Shown: one piece after another, positions 45,753 through 54,751 of the stretch
Numbering within the stretch: the first letter of the stretch is position 1
Layout of the letters: every line of letters starts with the position of its first letter
NCBI GenBank assembly: GCA_903875445.1
Contig: CAIQWD010000056.1
Location: 1 to 64,000 of the forward strand
Direction: 5' to 3'
Length of the DNA: 64,000 nucleotides
From: an uncultured delta proteobacterium
GTDB lineage: Bacteria > Desulfobacterota > Desulfobulbia > Desulfobulbales > Desulfocapsaceae
Program-made: the position numbers and the translations under genes
Notes under the pieces: generated by a model
Seen by the model: only the letters and a program-made list of their open reading frames with translations
Told to the model about the DNA's origin: nothing
Database searches by the model: none

Positions 45753-47345
45753 CTAAACAGCTGATAAATCAAGAACCTGAGCGTTATTGATATTTGCTAA
45801 ACTTTTGACTTTAATTAACAACTCTTTGGAAACCAGTTCATCGGTGCTGAGCAAAATAATATTCTGATTGCTTTTTTCTTCACGACCAACAGTCATTCGG
45901 GAAATATTCGCCCCGGCAGCCCCGAGGGTTGTCCCCAGTGCTCCGATCACCCCGGGTACATCATTGTTGAAAACCAGCAGCATAGGTCCGGAGATCATGG
46001 CCTCAAGCCTGAATGAATTCAGCCGGACAAGACGCGGTTCATTACGTCCGAATACTGTTCCGACGAGTATGTTCTCAGCTTCATTGGTGGTAACTTTGAT
46101 CGTCAGAGTATTGATAAAATCATCCGATTTGTCACTCTTTGACTCAATGACCCTAATCCCTCGCTCTTTGGCAATGATCGGGGCATTCACATAATTTACC
46201 GCATCCTTCAGGATGGGTGCGAAAAGTCCTTTGAGAAATGCAACCGTTATGGGATTGGTATTCAATTCCGCCAACGCGCCACTGTATTCGATATTTACTT
46301 CGGCAACTCCGCCCTTGGCAATTTGCATATGCAGGGTGCCGAGCTTTTCACCCAAGGTCAGATACGGGCCCACCTGGGCCAGCACATCATCGCTTACCGA
46401 CGGGACGTTGACCGCATTGGTGACTACCCCTTTCAAGAGATAATCGGCAATCTGCTCGGCTATGATCAGTGCCACATTTTCCTGGGCCTCACTTGTTGAA
46501 GCCCCAAGATGCGGTGTACAGATAAAATTATCGAGACCGAGAAGGGGGCAGTTTTCCAGATTTGTAGGTTCTTTGGCAAAAACATCAAGGGCGGCACCGG
46601 CGATTTTCTTATTTACCAGTGCTTCATACAGAGCCGTCTCGTCACATACCCCGCCCCGAGCACAATCGATAAACATCGCCTCAGGTTTCATATTGGCAAA
46701 GAACTCGGTGGAGACAAGGTTTTTAGTTTCTTGGGTCAAGGGGACATGCACGGAAATGAAGTCGGAACGCTTTGCTAAATCTTCGAGACTCACCAATTCC
46801 ACGCCAATTTTCTCGGCCGTTGCCTTGGGCATATGCGGATCGTAGGCTATCGTTTTCATCTTCAGCCCTTGTGCCCGGCTGGCGGCAATGGCACCGATTC
46901 TGCCGATGCCGATGACCCCGAAAGTCTTGCCGGTGACCTCACGGCCCATAAATTTTTTCTTGTCCCATCTTCCCTCTTTCATTGATCGACAGGCCTGCGG
47001 GATATTGCGGGCCAGGGACATCATCATGGAAATGGCGTGTTCCGCCGCGGTCGTCGCATTGCCGTCCGGCGCATTCATGACGACAATGCCTTTTTGGCTG
47101 GCCGCCGGAATGTCGACATTGTCAAGGCCTATGCCGGCCCGTCCTACCACTTTCAGCCGGTGCGCCGACTCTAAAATATCGGCAGTAACCTTGGTGGCAC
47201 TGCGAATGGCCAGCCCATCATAGTCGCCGATAATAATTTTCAGTTCCTCCGGAGCAAGTCCGGTCTTTACATCCACTTCCAGGCCAGCATTTTTAAGAAT
47301 GTCTATCCCGACCTGAGACAAATTGTCACTCACCAGCACTCTCAT
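45753..47345 (-). CDS. serA: D-3-phosphoglycerate dehydrogenase
   Basis: First enzyme of serine synthesis, oxidising 3-phosphoglycerate with NAD. From the ATG at 47345 (MRVLVSDN) it has 530 residues, the long form: catalytic and NAD domains (1-310, GIGRIGA near 148, DCARGG near 233, and catalytic His in CTPHLGAST), the ASB regulatory insert and a C-terminal ACT domain (about 455-528, LLVFNNDVPGVIGAL). The ACT domain allows serine feedback. An extended frame to 47549 is hydrophobic, lacks family similarity and is rejected. Divergent from gltX. Confidence 0.96.
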   Translation of the reverse strand: MRVLVSDNLSQVGIDILKNAGLEVDVKTGLAPEELKIIIGDYDGLAIRSATKVTADILESAHRLKVVGRAGIGLDNVDIPAASQKGIVVMNAPDGNATTAAEHAISMMMSLARNIPQACRSMKEGRWDKKKFMGREVTGKTFGVIGIGRIGAIAASRAQGLKMKTIAYDPHMPKATAEKIGVELVSLEDLAKRSDFISVHVPLTQETKNLVSTEFFANMKPEAMFIDCARGGVCDETALYEALVNKKIAGAALDVFAKEPTNLENCPLLGLDNFICTPHLGASTSEAQENVALIIAEQIADYLLKGVVTNAVNVPSVSDDVLAQVGPYLTLGEKLGTLHMQIAKGGVAEVNIEYSGALAELNTNPITVAFLKGLFAPILKDAVNYVNAPIIAKERGIRVIESKSDKSDDFINTLTIKVTTNEAENILVGTVFGRNEPRLVRLNSFRLEAMISGPMLLVFNNDVPGVIGALGTTLGAAGANISRMTVGREEKSNQNIILLSTDELVSKELLIKVKSLANINNAQVLDLSAV

Positions 47346-47768
47346 CGCAACCCCCTCAAATAAGTTCACCTCGACTGTTCGGGCCTCATGGCCGGCTCCC
47401 ATGTCCGGGATAAATCGCCGATCAACCAACCATTTTTCGAGCCCAGCAAAGAAAAAGATAATCAACAACTTCTCGGTAACAAATTGAAAAGTATACAAAC
47501 TTCCCCTGCATTGAACAACCAAAAAAAAGGTAATTATCCGTTCCGACAAGGAGTTGCACCCTTCCCCAACTCAACTCACCCCATTTGTCCAACTGTAATA
47601 TTGTTGTACATTGCATTGGAAAACGATATATAACAAGCGTCAACATTCTTGATGTAAAACCCTTGCATTAAGCCGGAATCTCACTTATTTTCATGGGTGA
47701 GGTAACAATTACTACAACAAATTTCTCCCATTGTTCCGGTCGCAAAAAGCGGCCGGAAGGAGTCCTTT
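47346..47768. other. Divergent promoter region between serA and gltX
   Basis: About 420 bases without a supported gene. It must contain promoters for serA (leftward) and gltX (rightward). The rightward candidate is listed at 47604-47632. Inverted short stem GCAAAAAGCG...GGCCGG just before gltX includes its ribosome site and may fold. Confidence 0.6.
47604..47632 (+). promoter_or_regulatory. Candidate sigma-70 promoter for gltX-glnS
   Basis: TTGTAC (47604-47609) and TATATA (47627-47632) are 17 bases apart, the ideal spacing, about 135 bases before the gltX ATG. The match to TTGACA/TATAAT is good but not perfect and no other evidence supports it. Confidence 0.4.
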
Positions 47769-49253
47769 ATGACTGAAACGCGACTGCGTTTTCCGCCGAG
47801 TCCTACCGGTTATCTGCATATCGGGGGAGCACGGACGGCTCTTTACAACTGGCTGTACGCGAAAAAAACCGGGGGCAAACTGGTGCTTCGCATTGAAGAT
47901 ACCGACACTGGCCGCTCCAGCGCCGAATCGATCAAGGGTATTATCGATGGTCTTAAATGGCTGGGTATCGATTATGATGAAGGCCCCTATTTCCAGACGG
48001 ATTTTGAGGCCGATCATGTAGCTGCTGCCCAGAAATTATTGGCCTCAGGGGCCGCCTACAAGTGTTTTTGCACCAAGGAGGAACTGGATTCCAAACGCGA
48101 GGCTGCTCTTGCCGCCAAGCAGCCCTTAGGTTATGACCGAACCTGCCGGCATCTCGCAGCCGAGGAAATAGCCGCCAAGGAAGCCGCCGGAATACCATCG
48201 GTGATCCGCTTCAAGGTGCCGGAACGAAACGGCCTGCTCGGATATGATGACAAGATTTTCGGGCGCATTGAAGCCGCCTATACAGAAATCGACGATTTTG
48301 TTATCGTTCGCTCGAATGGCAAACCCCTCTATCTCCTCTGCAACGTGGTCGACGATATCCGGGATCGCATTACCCACATTATCCGCGGCCAGGACCATAT
48401 GACCAACACTCTCAAACAGGTGCTGCTGTACGAAGCCCTGGGGGAACAGCTACCGGTTTTCGGTCATATGCCACTCACCCTTGACACCAAAAAGGCAAAA
48501 ATTTCCAAACGCAGCCACGGTGAGATAGTAGCGGTGCAGTTTTATCGGGATAACGGTTTCATCCCCTGGGCATTCAATAATTTTCTGGCCCTGCTCGGCT
48601 GGTCTGCCGGCAATGACCAGGAATTTTTCTCGAAAGAGGAACTTATCCGGGATTTTTCCCTTGAACGGATTAACAAGTCGAGCGCCATTTTCAATTATAA
48701 AAAGGATGATCCGAAATTCATCACCGACCCCAAGGCTATCTACTTCAACGAACACTATCTTCGGACCATGGAGATCGGTGAACTCGGAGATATGGTGCGA
48801 AAGGAACTTGAGGCGGAAAACCTCTGGCAGGAGTGCTATGCTTCCGACAGAAAAAAATGGTACCTCGACACCCTGGCGCTCATCCGCGACCGCTTTCACA
48901 CCCTCAAGGATTTCACCTCTCTCGGCCGGGCCTATTTCGCCGACGACTTTATGGTTGAGCCGAAACCGCTCGAAAAAAATGTGCTGAAGTTTGCCGAGTT
49001 GCAGACCTGGCTACCGGAACTTGCCGCAAGATATGAAAATCTTAGTGAATTTACCCTGGAAGAAACGGAGAGGGTGGTCCGGGAATTGGCCGAAGAGTTG
49101 TCGATTAAACCCGGTATTCTTATTAATGGCATGCGCACCGTGGTCACCGGTCAACTCGCCGGTCCGTCGATGTTTGACATCGTCCTGACTCTCGGTAAAG
49201 AGATTATCGTTCGACGACTTCGGAATGTAGGCAAGTTTTTCAACAGGCAATAA
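47769..49253 (+). CDS. gltX: Glutamate-tRNA ligase
   Basis: Class I aminoacyl-tRNA synthetase charging tRNA-Glu, 494 residues. HIGH motif is HIGG in PSPTGYLHIGGAR (18-21), and the KMSKS motif is KISKR in KAKISKRSHG (near 240). A GGAAGGAG site precedes the ATG. glnS follows 34 bases after its stop; a discriminating GluRS is expected since GlnRS and tRNA-Gln are both present. Confidence 0.96.
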   Translation: MTETRLRFPPSPTGYLHIGGARTALYNWLYAKKTGGKLVLRIEDTDTGRSSAESIKGIIDGLKWLGIDYDEGPYFQTDFEADHVAAAQKLLASGAAYKCFCTKEELDSKREAALAAKQPLGYDRTCRHLAAEEIAAKEAAGIPSVIRFKVPERNGLLGYDDKIFGRIEAAYTEIDDFVIVRSNGKPLYLLCNVVDDIRDRITHIIRGQDHMTNTLKQVLLYEALGEQLPVFGHMPLTLDTKKAKISKRSHGEIVAVQFYRDNGFIPWAFNNFLALLGWSAGNDQEFFSKEELIRDFSLERINKSSAIFNYKKDDPKFITDPKAIYFNEHYLRTMEIGELGDMVRKELEAENLWQECYASDRKKWYLDTLALIRDRFHTLKDFTSLGRAYFADDFMVEPKPLEKNVLKFAELQTWLPELAARYENLSEFTLEETERVVRELAEELSIKPGILINGMRTVVTGQLAGPSMFDIVLTLGKEIIVRRLRNVGKFFNRQ

Positions 49254-49287
49254 CCCGCTTCCTTCCCCACTACCCTGGTTTTAACTT

Positions 49288-50976
49288 ATGGAAACACGAG
49301 AAGAATCCGAGAGCAGACCGCTTGATTTTATCCGCCAGATAATCGCCGACGACCTGCAATCCGGCAAACATCAAGGGACCATCACTAGGTTTCCGCCGGA
49401 ACCTAATGGTTTTTTGCACATCGGCCACGCCAAATCAATCTGCCTGAATTTCGGCATTGCCGCGGAAACCGGCGGAGTCTGTAACCTGCGCTTCGACGAC
49501 ACCAACCCCGGCAAAGAAGATGTCAGCTACGTCGAATCCATCAAAGAAGACGTTAGGTGGCTGGGTTTTCAGTGGGGAAAAGAGGCGCTTTATGCCTCCG
49601 ACTATTTCCCGAAACTCTATCAATTTGCCGTGTCGCTTATCAAAATCGGCAAGGCCTATGTTTGCCAATTGTCCCCCGATGAAATACGAAAATATCGCGG
49701 GACCTTGACCGAACCGGGCAAAGAAAGCCCCTATCGCAACCGCAGCATCGAGGAGAACCTTGATCTTTTCGAACGTATGAAAAACGGCGAGTTTGCCGAG
49801 GGAAGCCATGTTCTCCGTGCCAAGATCGACATGGCCTCGCCAAACGTCAACATGCGCGATCCGGTCATTTACCGAATTCTCAAGGATCACCATCACCGTA
49901 CCGGCGATACCTGGGTGATCTACCCCATGTACGACTATACCCACTGCCTGTCCGACATGCTGGAAAACATCACTCATTCTCTCTGCACTCTGGAGTTTGA
50001 GGACCATCGCCCTCTCTACGATTGGGTATTAGATATCCTCAAAACCCCATGCCACCCGCGCCAGATCGAATTCGCCCGACTGAACCTGACATATACGGTC
50101 ATGAGCAAGCGCAAGCTTTTGAAGATGGTGGTGGGGAAATTTGTCGATGGCTGGGACGATCCACGGATGCTGACCATTTCCGGCTTGCGTCGCCGCGGCT
50201 ATACCCCGGCCTCACTCCGCAATTTTTGCAAGACGATCGGTATCGGCAAAAGTGAAAGCCGTATCGACATGGGAGTTCTGGAAAATGAGATCCGCAATGA
50301 TCTTAACGTCAGCGCGCCGCGCAGAATGTGTGTTCTCGACCCGGTCAAGGTAATAATCGACAATTACCCCGCCGGTCAAGTCGAGGAAATGGTGGCAATG
50401 AATCATCCCCAAGCCCCGGAGATGGGCGAACGTAAGGTGCCTTTCAGCCGCGAACTGTATATTGAACGTGACGATTTCATGGAAGACCCGCCGAAAAAAT
50501 ATCACCGCCTCGGACCGGGCCGTGAAGTGCGGTTGCGTTTTGCCTATCTGGTTCGCTATGTATCCCATGTGAAAGACGCAAGCAGCGGAAAAATCACTGA
50601 AATCCACTGTACCTACGACCCGGAAACTCGGGGTGGTTCCGCCCCGGATGGCCGCAAAGTAAAGGGAACAATACACTGGGTATCGGCAAGCGAAGGGACA
50701 CCGGTAACCGTCCGCCTCTTCGACCGACTCTTTTTGGTTGAAGATCCCGAAGCCGACAAAGACATTGATTTTCTCGATCAAATGAACCCGCACTCCAAGG
50801 TCGTGGTCAGCAATGCTATTGCCGAACCGAGCCTCATGGAACTGCAGCCCGGTGACAAAATTCAGTTCGAGCGCCTTGGGTATTTTTGCGCCGATCATGT
50901 CGAGTCGCAACTTGGGCGACCGATATTTAATAGAACAGTGACCCTCAAAGACTCTTGGGAGGCTGTACGAAAATAA
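49288..50976 (+). CDS. glnS: Glutamine-tRNA ligase
   Basis: GlnRS of 562 residues charging tRNA-Gln directly. HIGH motif is HIGH in [15 protein letters not shown] (near 38) and KMSKS is VMSKRKL (near 273). The C-terminal half forms the two anticodon-binding beta-barrels. GlnRS is of eukaryotic origin and patchy in bacteria; its presence here implies that Gln-tRNA-Gln is not made only through GatCAB. It is paired with gltX. Confidence 0.95.
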   Translation: METREESESRPLDFIRQIIADDLQSGKHQGTITRFPPEPNGFLHIGHAKSICLNFGIAAETGGVCNLRFDDTNPGKEDVSYVESIKEDVRWLGFQWGKEALYASDYFPKLYQFAVSLIKIGKAYVCQLSPDEIRKYRGTLTEPGKESPYRNRSIEENLDLFERMKNGEFAEGSHVLRAKIDMASPNVNMRDPVIYRILKDHHHRTGDTWVIYPMYDYTHCLSDMLENITHSLCTLEFEDHRPLYDWVLDILKTPCHPRQIEFARLNLTYTVMSKRKLLKMVVGKFVDGWDDPRMLTISGLRRRGYTPASLRNFCKTIGIGKSESRIDMGVLENEIRNDLNVSAPRRMCVLDPVKVIIDNYPAGQVEEMVAMNHPQAPEMGERKVPFSRELYIERDDFMEDPPKKYHRLGPGREVRLRFAYLVRYVSHVKDASSGKITEIHCTYDPETRGGSAPDGRKVKGTIHWVSASEGTPVTVRLFDRLFLVEDPEADKDIDFLDQMNPHSKVVVSNAIAEPSLMELQPGDKIQFERLGYFCADHVESQLGRPIFNRTVTLKDSWEAVRK

Positions 50977-51158
50977 CACCGAGGTGAGAGGGCCATAACC
51001 GGCACAAGTACATGAATTTTAATTACATTACGGTGGAGGTGGAAGCCTCTATTTAAAAAGTTTGTTAGCTATCCCTAAAAATATTTCGGCCCATTGAAAA
51101 ACCTGTTGACTGAAGTTAATGTTTGGAGTACCTAAAGGATCACAACAGGGAGAATACC

Positions 51159-51470
51159 ATGCTGCGAAAAAGAGAAAAAAACATCGGTGGTTGTTTTACC
51201 GATACAGTGAAACGATGTTTTACTAGAAATCACTGCAGCGATTTGGTCTCTCCACTGTCTAATAGAGGTACAACCGGGCGTATAAAAATCTGCAAGGTCA
51301 CAGGTGACCGGAGGGTATGCAGTCGCATTGCGGCAATGGGAGTGTATCCCGGGGTTGAAGCCGATATCATCTGTTCCGGCAAAGGCCACAGCTGTGTATT
51401 AAAGGTAAACGGTGGCACAGTCAGCCTCGACGCTGACGTCTCCGAGAATATCTTAGTTACCAGCCTGTAG
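51159..51470 (+). CDS. feoA: FeoA-domain protein with Cys-rich N-terminus
   Basis: Small SH3-like ferrous iron transport protein of 103 residues from the ATG at 51159 (CAGGGAGAAT site). FeoA core: IKICKVTGDRR, SRIAAMGVYPGVEADIICSG and VSLDADVSENILVTSL. The N-terminal part has four cysteines and further cysteines occur in the core, unlike the second FeoA. It is separated from the rest of the feo cluster by a terminator hairpin, so it may be regulated differently. FeoA is thought to modulate the FeoB GTPase. Confidence 0.88.
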   Translation: MLRKREKNIGGCFTDTVKRCFTRNHCSDLVSPLSNRGTTGRIKICKVTGDRRVCSRIAAMGVYPGVEADIICSGKGHSCVLKVNGGTVSLDADVSENILVTSL

Positions 51471-51481
51471 GAGAAATCTTT

Positions 51482-51509
51482 AAGTCCGATTGTTCGGGCT
51501 TATTTTTTT
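51482..51509 (+). terminator. Rho-independent terminator or attenuator in the feo cluster
   Basis: AAGTCCGA (51482-51489) and TCGGGCTT (51494-51501) form an eight-base stem (one G-T pair) with a TTGT loop, followed by ATTTTTTT. It sits 12 bases after the first feoA, before the small Cys-rich gene. Confidence 0.8.
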
Positions 51510-51555
51510 GCCCATCAAGTTAGGGGCATCTAACTAACCGTGTGGGGTCAAGACT

Positions 51556-51726
51556 ATGGTGGAGAACTTATTGATTTGGACGATTATTGGAATAAGCGCC
51601 TTTTTTACCGGTCGTAGTTTTTACCGACAATGGCGAGCAGCACTCGATAAAAAAGCGCAAATTTCCTGCGGGCAAGGTTGTTGTTCCTGCGGTGCAGCTT
51701 CAAGTTGCTCGACCAAGAGCCAATAA
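51556..51726 (+). CDS. FeoB-associated Cys-rich membrane protein
   Basis: A 56-residue protein with one N-terminal membrane segment (LLIWTIIGISAFFTG, 4-18) and a C-terminal Cys-rich tail with CGQGCCSCGAASSC. It matches the FeoB-associated Cys-rich membrane protein family, whose role is probably as an accessory in FeoB iron transport. It precedes the second feoA and feoB on the same strand and lies between the terminator and feoA. Confidence 0.82.
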   Translation: MVENLLIWTIIGISAFFTGRSFYRQWRAALDKKAQISCGQGCCSCGAASSCSTKSQ

Positions 51727-51757
51727 AAGAGCAAAGGGATTTCTGCAAGGATAGATA

Positions 51758-51991
51758 ATGGACACTATTTGCTTACGACAAATGCACAAAAACCAGCACG
51801 GCATTATCACGGCAATCAGTGTTGCCGGTGAACTGGGAAGGCGCTTACGCGAGATGGGGCTTGTCCCGGGCACCCGCATAAAGGTTTGCGGTCGCGCCCC
51901 GCTACGTGACCCGGTAGCAATCCGCATTCTCGATAGTACGATCACTCTGCGCAACAATGAGGCTGACCACATTCTCGTCGAGATTGAATAA
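51758..51991 (+). CDS. feoA: FeoA, ferrous iron transport protein A
   Basis: A 77-residue SH3-like protein with the FeoA pattern GELGRRLREMGLVPGTRIKV and DPVAIRILDSTITLRNNEADHILVEIE. AAGGATAG precedes the ATG. It is the classical FeoA just upstream of feoB and should act at the cytoplasmic face of FeoB. Confidence 0.92.
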   Translation: MDTICLRQMHKNQHGIITAISVAGELGRRLREMGLVPGTRIKVCGRAPLRDPVAIRILDSTITLRNNEADHILVEIE

Positions 51992-52049
51992 TTTTCCAGC
52001 CAGTCCTGCTCACATCATCATTTCAAAATCATCAGCAATTTAAAGACCC

Positions 52050-54257
52050 ATGCAACTGAAAATGGCCCTGGCGGGCAACCCGAACGCAGGCAAGACGACC
52101 CTCTTCAATCAATTGACGGGAGCCAGACAGCATGTCGGCAATTATCCTGGGATAACCGTAGATCACAAGGAAGGTCACCTGCAGTATCAAGGGCAAACAA
52201 TCACCATCACCGATCTGCCGGGAACCTACTCGATGACCGCCTATTCGGCGGAAGAACTGGTGGCACGCGATTATCTGGTTTACAACCGCCCCCAGGTGGT
52301 AATCAATATTGTCGATGCCTCAAACCTTGAGCGCAACCTCTATCTCACTTGTCAACTCCTCGAACTTGGTGCACCTCTGGTTGTGGCTCTCAATATGATC
52401 GATGTTGCCGAGGCGCGGGGCATTGAAATTAATGCGGCTGTTCTCGCACAACATCTCCAAGTTCCGGTCGTACCGATAATCGCCCGCTCCGGATTTGGCA
52501 AAGACGCCCTCCTGAGTGCCGCCTTACAGGTAGCCTCGACAAATCAGCAATGGAATCCCTTAAGTATTTCCTACGGAGATGATCTTGATACCACTCTTTC
52601 CGAGTTAATCAAGATCATTACCGCCGCAGACCTGATGACCGAAACCTACCATGCCAGATATACGGCCATCAAATATTTAGAAAATGATGATCAGATTCAG
52701 GCCAAAGGTCGGGAGATCTCCCCACAAACCGCGCACCTACTTGAGCAACTTGTTGAAAAGACGGCAGATCATAGCCGACTGACCCTCGATGTTTATCCCG
52801 AAGCAATTATCGCCGATCACCGCTACGGCTATATCAAATCCCTCCTCCGACAGGGAGTGATCACCCGAAAATTCGACGCCGACCGTCTCTACACCTCGGA
52901 CAAGATTGACAAAGTGCTGACCAATCGGTTGCTCGGACCGGTGCTGATGCTCGCCATCCTCTTCGCCCTCTACCAGTTCACTTTCAGCTGGAGCGAAATA
53001 CCTGGCACCTGGCTGAAAAATGCATTCACTTGGCTGAGCGGTTTGGTTGAAACAACATTGCCGAACGGCACCCTCAAATCCTTGATCATCTCCGGAATAA
53101 TCAACGGAGTCGGTGGAGTTATCGGCTTTGTACCGCTGATTATGTTCATGTTTTTCGGCATTGCCATTCTTGAGGACTCCGGCTACCTTGCCCGAGTCGC
53201 CTTCATGATGGACAGAATCTTCAGGATCTTCGGCCTGCATGGCTCCTCGGTGATGCCCTTTATCGTCTCCGGCGGTATTGCCGGCGGCTGCGCGGTTCCG
53301 GGAGTTATGGCCACAAGAACCCTCCGTTCGCCGAAGGAACGGATGGCAACTTTGCTTACCGTTCCCTTCATGAATTGCGGCGCCAAGCTTCCGGTCCTCG
53401 CTCTCCTGATAGGCACTTTCTTCGGTGAAAACAAAGCCAGATACATGTTTTTTTTCACAATGCTTGCATGGATTGTGGCTATGCTTGCCGCCAAACTCCT
53501 GCGCTCGACGGTGCTCAGGGGGGCTCCAACGCCCTTCGTCATGGAACTCCCCCCCTACCGCTTCCCAACTATTCGCGGCCTTTGCATCCATACCTGGGAG
53601 CGTACCTATCAATATGTTAAGAAAGCCGGAACTGTCATTCTCGGCATTTCCATCCTGCTCTGGGCGATGATGACCTTTCCCGGCCTGTCCGAGGAGGTTT
53701 CAACCTCCTTTGCCATGAAACGTCAGGAAGTTATGGCTGCCGCTGCCCCGGATACCCGCGCCGAACTGCAGATAAAGAAGGAACCATTATCGGAACAGGC
53801 CCAAGCTCTGAACAAAGCCATAACCCTGATAGGCAACGAAGAAGCCGAGATGGCCCTGCGCCATTCGATAGCGGGAAAGATCGGCATCAGCCTGGAATCG
53901 GTCTCGCGGCTGGCAGGATTTGACTGGCGGACGGATATTGCCCTCATCGGCGGTTTTGCCGCCAAGGAGGTTATAGTTTCTACCCTCGGGACGGCATATT
54001 CGATGGGGAAAGTCGATTCGAAGGATGCTCAATCCCTCAGCGACCGCCTGAAGGAAGATAGCAATTGGAACAAGGTGACTGCCGTTGCAGCCTTGGTCTT
54101 TATCATGTTTTACTCGCCCTGTTTCATCACCTTGGTATGCATTGCCAAAGAGGCATCGTGGAAATGGGCGGCTTTTTCGATGGCCTTCAATACCATTCTT
54201 GCCTATCTCATGGCAGTTGCCGTTTTTCAGATCGGGACCTTTTTTAGCCTTGGATGA
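52050..54257 (+). CDS. feoB: FeoB, ferrous iron transporter
   Basis: A 735-residue inner-membrane Fe(II) transporter. The N-terminal GTPase has G1 GNPNAGKTT (9-17), G3 DLPGTYS and G4 NMID; a GDI helical domain follows (about 170-270), and then two Gate (nucleoside recognition-type) segments with the FeoB core. The key CAVPGVMATR and NCGAKLPV motifs lie near 415-450. It is the last gene of the feo cluster and converges with DUF4177. Confidence 0.96.
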   Translation: MQLKMALAGNPNAGKTTLFNQLTGARQHVGNYPGITVDHKEGHLQYQGQTITITDLPGTYSMTAYSAEELVARDYLVYNRPQVVINIVDASNLERNLYLTCQLLELGAPLVVALNMIDVAEARGIEINAAVLAQHLQVPVVPIIARSGFGKDALLSAALQVASTNQQWNPLSISYGDDLDTTLSELIKIITAADLMTETYHARYTAIKYLENDDQIQAKGREISPQTAHLLEQLVEKTADHSRLTLDVYPEAIIADHRYGYIKSLLRQGVITRKFDADRLYTSDKIDKVLTNRLLGPVLMLAILFALYQFTFSWSEIPGTWLKNAFTWLSGLVETTLPNGTLKSLIISGIINGVGGVIGFVPLIMFMFFGIAILEDSGYLARVAFMMDRIFRIFGLHGSSVMPFIVSGGIAGGCAVPGVMATRTLRSPKERMATLLTVPFMNCGAKLPVLALLIGTFFGENKARYMFFFTMLAWIVAMLAAKLLRSTVLRGAPTPFVMELPPYRFPTIRGLCIHTWERTYQYVKKAGTVILGISILLWAMMTFPGLSEEVSTSFAMKRQEVMAAAAPDTRAELQIKKEPLSEQAQALNKAITLIGNEEAEMALRHSIAGKIGISLESVSRLAGFDWRTDIALIGGFAAKEVIVSTLGTAYSMGKVDSKDAQSLSDRLKEDSNWNKVTAVAALVFIMFYSPCFITLVCIAKEASWKWAAFSMAFNTILAYLMAVAVFQIGTFFSLG

Positions 54258-54281
54258 GGAGCGTTTTTCGGGCAATTGTCC

Positions 54282-54701
54282 CTACTCGATACGAATTGAA
54301 CCAATATCATCCTTTGCCGGTGGTTTTTTCTCCTCCTCCTCTTCATCAACGACAATTTCATATTCATCAATCGGCACCACTGCTGACTCTACCTTTCCGG
54401 CTTTTTTCCCACTCTTTCCGGGATCGGGCTCCAGGGTAAAATCGTCCTTTTTCGGTTGAAGTGGTACATATTGCCGCTCCGCCTCTTCTTCCGCAAAATA
54501 GGTTGTTTGCCTGCCAACTTCGAGCGGTTGTTTAAAGACGGCAATCAGGCCATCCTGGGTCTCGAGTATCGAAACCAGCTCCCATCCCGCCTTGCCATAC
54601 TCGTTAAGCGATAACTCAACCTCCGATTCATCAAGAAAAGAACCACCCAGCAACCCCTCTTTTTTCAACTCGTAGTGTACTGTTTTATAACTCCAACGCA
54701 T
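54282..54701 (-). CDS. DUF4177 protein with acidic C-terminus
   Basis: A 139-residue protein from the ATG at 54701 (MRWSYKTVHYELKKEG). The N-terminal 60 residues match DUF4177: KTVHYELK, LNEYGKAGWELVSIL, AVFKQPL. The C-terminal half is a low-complexity stretch of Lys/Pro and Glu. No function is known. It is the last gene of the minus-strand run from avtA, 50 bases after the MORN gene. Confidence 0.7.
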   Translation of the reverse strand: MRWSYKTVHYELKKEGLLGGSFLDESEVELSLNEYGKAGWELVSILETQDGLIAVFKQPLEVGRQTTYFAEEEAERQYVPLQPKKDDFTLEPDPGKSGKKAGKVESAVVPIDEYEIVVDEEEEEKKPPAKDDIGSIRIE

Positions 54702-54751
54702 AGTTACATCCTGTTTATTGTGCTTTTCCGGGCATCTTGTCGACACAGCCC

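Noticed and set aside
47346..47549. N-terminal extension of serA by 68 codons
   Set aside because: The extension is hydrophobic and unlike any SerA; the ATG at 47345 starts MRVLVSDN, the usual SerA start.
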